Assembly (NCBI GenBank): GCA_043381765.1
Contig: JBHJMP010000882.1
Location: 1-24,981, forward strand
DNA: 24,981 bases
Direction: 5' to 3'
Origin: Collodictyon triciliatum
Lineage: Eukaryota > CRuMs
The position numbers and the translations under genes are program-made. This document shows, piece after piece, positions 20,401-24,981 of this stretch; positions within the stretch are counted from its first letter, which is position 1, and each line of letters opens with the position of its first letter. The notes under the pieces are model-generated. The model was not told where the DNA came from. It did no database searches and worked only from the letters and a program-made list of their open reading frames with translations.

Positions 20401-22347
20401 GTCGCCAACATACTTTACATGTAGATATGGGTCAACTCTGGACATCAGTTGGATATCTCTTTGGAGGGCATAGCATGACAATATCTGCACCACGTCTTCC
20501 ACTAACCTATTGAGGTACGAGTTATATAATATTCCAAAGAAAGCATTGAATTATTATTAGGAGAGTTTTCATTTGCTATACACCTTTCTGTTTTACAGGA
20601 AGTTGAGTAAATACAGAGGTAGCTTCTTGAAATAATCGGAGAGAAAAGGTATTGAGGAATGATGTGTTTCCATACATTAAAAAAAAAAAACGCTAGTTGT
20701 AATGGAATATACATAAACTCACTCTGCGATGTTGAACGGCGATGAATAAACTTTCAATGTATGTGTCTTTGACTTAAGAGTATCCAGAGTATCACGTAAT
20801 TGATATTCAAGCATCAAAGTTGAACAACTCAAAACATCAGTCACGTATGACATTCCTGTCCTTTTGCGAAGAGATAGAGTAGCCGTGTTGATACAAGATA
20901 CCTGTAGCAATAATTTCAATAAAAAAATTCGACTAAATATACCTATATATTATTGTTGTTTTTTTAGAATAGAAGTATGATCGACAGTGCACATACGATC
21001 ACAATTGCAATTACTATTACTATTATCATTATTGGTATTGCAATGCCGCACAAGGACTTTAAGGGTATGTGATGTGAAATGCAGGAGACAAACATAGTTG
21101 AGCATGTCGTGGCTTCCATATGCGACTGACTGCTTGTTAGTGCGAGTTGATTGACGGAGTTGATTGATTCTGATTCCCCGCTTTATTGAATCCACTTCAG
21201 AAGATAAGTTTTGTAAATGGATGATAGAGTGAATACCACATATGTCAATTTTATCGATATACACCATCGACCAGAAGTCGTCCTTACTAGAATTCATCCC
21301 AACACCAAGGCATACTTCAGCCGAGGTCTTCGAATGCAGTTCATCCCAATTGAACTTGCACTGAATGAAATCCATCAGGTAGTAATTATTTTCGGGGTTG
21401 ATAGAGAAATATCTTTGAAAGGATTCATTCCATTCAACTAGCTTCAGAGTGCCGCTGTAGATACCAACAGGGACATTCCTTGAATATATGACAGAATAGT
21501 GGTCCTTTTCTGTGCCATACCTTACATAAACCATGAGCAGATTAGCAATAAATATGGATGACATAGCAAGAATAAGGTAGGAGGCCGATCCAAAATTCCA
21601 ACCAGGGAAGAATGTAAACAAGGCCGCAACTCCAACGCTTACAAAGCCTTGTAAGCATATTGACCGGAAGGACGTCCTGTTTGCAATGTTACTGAGTATA
21701 GCAGGTATCCCATACAATGCAGAGTACTCATGAGAGATGGCTGTGACATCAGGTCCGTAGGCAATGACCTCTGCAAAGAATACCATCATGGCCATATATG
21801 GGAGAGCAACACCTACCCGGCGAGATAGGTTTGTTCGAGAGGCCAGGTATAATAGAAACTCGGGAGTAAGTAAGGCTATTTCGATGTACATCGAAACGTG
21901 GTTTGGATACAAATTGAGGCTAAGCGAGATGCAATGCCAAAGTATGTGGCAAGAAATGATGACAGTGAGCAGAATGGAACGATGGGCCTCTTTGGGTCGC
22001 AATGGCTCCAGTGGGGCAAAGAGCTTATGGAAGGCATATTTGAGCCCCAAGTTTCGAAGCTCAAACGTTGCTTTTAACAGAGGCGGCTCTACGATGTGGA
22101 TGGAGGTATTGCAGGAAGTGTCTTGCTGCAGGCGGTGAACACCGATCTGGTTGATGATATCATATTCTTCTACAAAAACATCCTCTGCATTTGCCGTGCT
22201 GGCCATAGATCGTGGGCTGGTCCCCAGAGCTTCTGCTCCGCGTTGGATCTGAAGAAGCTGGGCGGTTCGCGGCGTGATGCCTGGGCCTGAGCTGCGGCCA
22301 GTCGAGGCGCCAAAGGAACGGATATTGGAGCGTGTAGTTTGACTCAT
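17487..22347 (-). CDS. Membrane hybrid histidine kinase with pseudo-receiver and receiver
   Basis: Seven exons (22347-21094, 20901-20723, 20506-20305, 20101-19950, 19821-19469, 19331-17858, 17745-17487) join in phase into 1290 residues. Order: polar N-terminus; about six membrane helices (124-277); PAS-like segment (about 290-384); H-box around His413 (GSHDMLN); dimerisation helices to 478; ATPase domain with N-box NLVINAIKF (Asn527), G1 DNGVGM (Asp555), F-box IFQPW and G2 GVGLGL (587-592). A diverged receiver (about 630-825) keeps Asp693 and Lys807 but lacks the N-terminal acidic pair. A true receiver (about 838-965) has acids 844/845, phosphoacceptor Asp894, Ser930 and Lys951. A Ser/Pro/Gln-rich stretch follows, then a last exon with a 25-30-residue hydrophobic segment near the C-terminus. 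Known: such kinases autophosphorylate on His and pass phosphate to Asp, then via a histidine phosphotransfer protein. The signal sensed is unknown. Weakest junctions: donor GTTTGT at 21093 and the last intron. Confidence 0.9.
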
Positions 22348-22404
22348 AGCGAGTGGGGGAAGTGCCCAAAGGCGTTGGGCAAGTAGGTTGGAAGGAGAAA
22401 AAGG

Positions 22405-22975
22405 ATGCTGTACCTTGTTATTGTGGCAAATGCTTTGACTTTTTGCTTCCTTCCCTGTTCCTGGGTAAGTTGATTTGAATTGTGGTGAATCGAAGGCAAA
22501 ACGAGAAAATAAGGTTGTTGTTTGGGAATATTCAAGATGAGTCCTATCATTTATTTATTTTTCTGGCGTGGATGAACGTCACATGGTGCAAATAGGCCAG
22601 TAATGGTTTTTTTCTTTTCTTTTTTCTTTTTCACCCATGTTTCAGATTGTGATAGTCAGTTATTATTTGTGGCAGTAGCGGGGCAGATGAAGCGTCTCTT
22701 TGCTCTTGCCCCAGGTTCTGTTGAGTATCACAAACGCCGCCAAGAGGCCCCCCAAACCTTGGCTTCGAGACAAGGCTCGCATCAAGGAGGGCGCAAAGGA
22801 CGCGCTTTACCCTCGAAAGGGCGTTGCGGATTGGTCGCGCGAATGGTGGAAACGACTTACAATGATTGGGTCTGTGTTTGCCGTGATCTGTGATGTTTGC
22901 GGAGAGATGCAGAGCCTGATGACCATTTGTGGAGATGGCGCAGGGCGCGGTTGTATTCCAGGTTTGGATAATTAG
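22405..22975 (+). CDS. Small two-exon gene, unrecognised, hydrophobic N-terminus
   Basis: Exon 2 (22715-22975) follows a strong acceptor (CTCTTGCCCCAG) and has convincing GC-rich codons, encoding a basic segment with KRPPKPWLRDKARIKEGAKD and DWSREWWKRLTMIGS. Its end at TAG 22975 is less certain. The best upstream partner is 22405-22464: ATG, 20 codons of mostly hydrophobic residues, then a perfect GTAAGT donor in the required phase 0. This gives a 250-base intron and 106 residues. The start resembles a signal or membrane anchor. The ATG would lie only 57 bases from the divergent histidine kinase ATG, implying a very short shared promoter; another first exon is possible. I do not recognise the family. 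A short basic protein with a membrane segment would fit an organelle membrane subunit, but that is a guess. Confidence 0.42.
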
Positions 22976-23392
22976 TTGACATTCAGTGCAGCCAAATCTG
23001 CTTTATTTGCGATTGACCGAAAGGACGATAGCTGTCCGAGCTTGTGGGCTGTGCTTATTATGGTGTGTGGACATCGGCTCCATCTCAATCTGGTTGGGTG
23101 CGTAGGATGCAGCAGAAAGATAAGAGAAAAGAAAGGATGTGTACGTAAATGAAAAAATTGGTGAATTCAAAGAGAGACGATAGTTTGCTCATTTTAAGGA
23201 TTGGCTGCCTGAGAAGACAAGGAATCTTTGAAAACTATTCAAATACCTGGAGACTCAGCAAATCGGCGGTGGACTCGAACACAGGCAGAATGTTGCTTCT
23301 TACTATACGAGTTGAAAAAAGGATTTTATTTCTTTTTGCTAAAAAAAAAAAATGGAAAGTTTAAAAAAATGCGATTACACGCTCTTGATGGC
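22976..23392. other. Intergenic between convergent genes
   Basis: 417 bases between a plus-strand gene and the 3' end of the minus-strand methyltransferase gene. A 71-codon plus frame (23149-23364) runs into A tracts and lacks coding character. A B-box-like sequence (GTTCGAGTCC on the minus strand, near 23272-23281) does not fold as a tRNA. Nothing else is supported. Confidence 0.45.
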
Positions 23393-24981
23393 TTAATATC
23401 TTAATGGACAGGGGAAAAAATGATGATTCGGGCTATGAACTGCAAATATTAGTGAGATATCTTTCGTGGGGGAAGAAAAAAAAACATACCGACAAGTGCC
23501 AACAAGCAGATGGATTGCGGGCATGTTTTTAGAAATTCTAGAATTGTTTCAAATAGTGGCCGAACGGCTTCCACTTGATAGCTTATAGTGAGTGGTTCAT
23601 ATCATATTTTTTTTTTCATCGCAAGATAGAGTAAAATTATATTTTTCTTGGATTGAACGACTCATAGTGCCAATATACAATAAAAAAAAATAATAAAAAT
23701 CATAAAACACAGATAGATTATTGTTTAATGGTTCAAAGATGAAAAGAATGCAGCTCCTACACCAAATCAGATCCCATCAGAATATCAAATTTTCCATGCT
23801 TTGAGATAATGTCGTGCAAGTGGTGATGATTCCCCCATTCCAGCCTTTCCACACCTACTTTCCCCACGTTCTCATCTAGTTCATATAAAAAGCAACATTT
23901 TCAGTGACGATTTTATGCAATTAGATAAGAACACCGCTGATATATGATTTCTAAAATAAGTGAGAATATTGCATTGGCTGTGTTCTTAAGAATATAATTA
24001 AAAAAAACCCCTAACTGAAAAAATTTAAAGATTTGTTCTCTTCCAGGAGCTCCAAAACTTGGTCATCCACATCAGTGAGGACTGTTTTATTTGAGTAATA
24101 TGCGCATACAAAACCGCTGATTCCTATTATCATTATCGTAAACGATGTATAAAATTTTGGTTATTATGTTGTTTGTTTTTTGTTTTAAAAAATGGTATGG
24201 CGTGGCTTAATAATGATGATAAAAATATATTAAGAGTATTACCCCTTCTTTTATTCTAATTCATTTTTTTCGTATTGTTTGTAATTCCTTTATTCTTTTT
24301 CTTTACACTTAAATTAATTGAATGCATAGTGTTACGTTTTCTATTATCACTGGTTTGAATTAAAGTATCTACCTATTCCACTTCCCAGTTCCAAGACACT
24401 TTTCCCCTATATATGAGACCTCATTGAAAACTTTCCGATAAAGGCAACCATGTTACAATCGTGAAAGAAAATGAAAAGGCTCATGACAGAATAAAGAATA
24501 ACGAATGAGTTTTGTTGGGCGAAAGAAAGTTTTTGAAATACCTTGAACTTTTCTTTGTTTGAAATGACATAATTTGCCAATGCTGTTGCCGCTGGCCAAG
24601 GTAAAAGACCAGTGACTTGCTGAATATGCTGACAGGCAGACCTAGCCAACAGGAAGGGGTCACTATAGTCTGGTTTACATTCAATTCTGAAGTAACCAAG
24701 ATAAGGGGCATGCCAAGGAGACAAAGGCTAAAACATGATGAGATCGTAAAAGGTATGTCCGGGGTATGGGGGATACCGAGTAAAAGAGAGTCACAAATTA
24801 TACTTTAAGTTTGAAGACAACATTTGAGAGGAAAGAGACTTACTCTTGTGCTTTGAGCTTGAGGGTCAGGTCTTCAAAAGTGTAAGAATGGATCTCGAAT
24901 CTACGCAAGAGAATGGAAAGGAATAAGTTGTTGCAGTGGCAGTCTCTATTGTTGTTATTTTTTCTTTTCTTTTTTTTTTTT
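23393..24981 (-). CDS. METTL-type protein lysine methyltransferase (Methyltransferase_16), 5' end outside window
   Basis: Seven exons (24900-24844, 24686-24542, 24406-24373, 24123-24016, 23875-23761, 23581-23490, 23439-23393) join in phase to about 199 residues ending in TAA. Hallmarks in order: TGLLPWPAATALA just before the fold; motif I VLELGSGIG, split by an intron inside its last Gly codon; the acidic strand VLTDVDDQVLELLEEN; VERLEWG; and ILMGSDLVY, the post-motif of the METTL21/METTL23/eEF-lysine-methyltransferase family. These enzymes transfer a methyl group from S-adenosylmethionine to lysines of chaperones or translation factors; which substrate cannot be told here. There is no targeting signal in the visible part, so it is probably cytosolic. 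The first exon shown needs two bases from an exon beyond 24981. The C-terminus after the last helix is short for the family, so the last exon may be mis-ended. Confidence 0.85.

Noticed and set aside
23213-23300. B-box-like GTTCGAGTCC on the minus strand, between copies of CTGCCTG and CAGGCAG
   Set aside because: The T stem does not pair and the repeat pair is on the wrong side of the B box for a tRNA.
23149-23364. 71-codon plus-strand ATG frame
   Set aside because: Poor codon character, ends in an A tract, and no splice or expression signal supports it.
1-24981. CRISPR arrays, operons, insertion sequences
   Set aside because: Introns and spacing show a eukaryotic genome. No direct-repeat/spacer array, terminal inverted repeat with transposase, or polycistronic arrangement was seen.

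Overview
This is nuclear DNA from a microbial eukaryote. Seven genes read cleanly only after small spliceosomal introns (42 to about 250 bases, GT..AG, often GTATNN or GTAAGT donors and T-rich acceptors) are removed. Intergenic DNA is AT-rich with long A/T runs. The gene repertoire (a hybrid histidine kinase, a WD40/ephrin-receptor-like membrane protein, tandem PH domains, a tyrosine phosphatase) suits a free-living protist such as an amoebozoan or another deep-branching lineage. The species cannot be named from sequence alone.

Layout from the left. A two-exon gene (444-5146, minus) encodes a secreted-type receptor: signal peptide, 14 WD40 blades, a long Cys-rich stalk and a polytopic membrane domain. 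About 1.8 kb of AT-rich DNA follows, then a cluster of short unrecognised minus-strand coding pieces (6941-7910). An intronless, strikingly GC-rich oxidoreductase (8453-9472, minus) diverges from an unrecognised plus-strand gene (9994-10521). A tandem-PH-domain gene whose eight exons I joined by reading frame lies at 11171-13287 (minus).

A divergent classical tyrosine phosphatase (14131-15408, minus) probably has more exons upstream as far as about 16600. A seven-exon hybrid histidine kinase (17487-22347, minus, 1290 residues) follows. Divergent to it is a small plus-strand gene (22405-22975). The right edge holds a Methyltransferase_16/METTL-type lysine methyltransferase (23393 to beyond the window, minus).

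Taken together the window is rich in signalling parts (ectodomain receptor, phosphorelay kinase, PH adaptor, phosphatase), but these are ordinary neighbours with separate transcripts, not an operon. The most unusual items are the receptor with 14 WD40 blades placed outside the cell, the histidine kinase with a pseudo-receiver and a C-terminal hydrophobic segment, and the GC-rich intronless enzyme gene that looks transferred. All exon models are hand-made from splice signals and phase and need transcript evidence.
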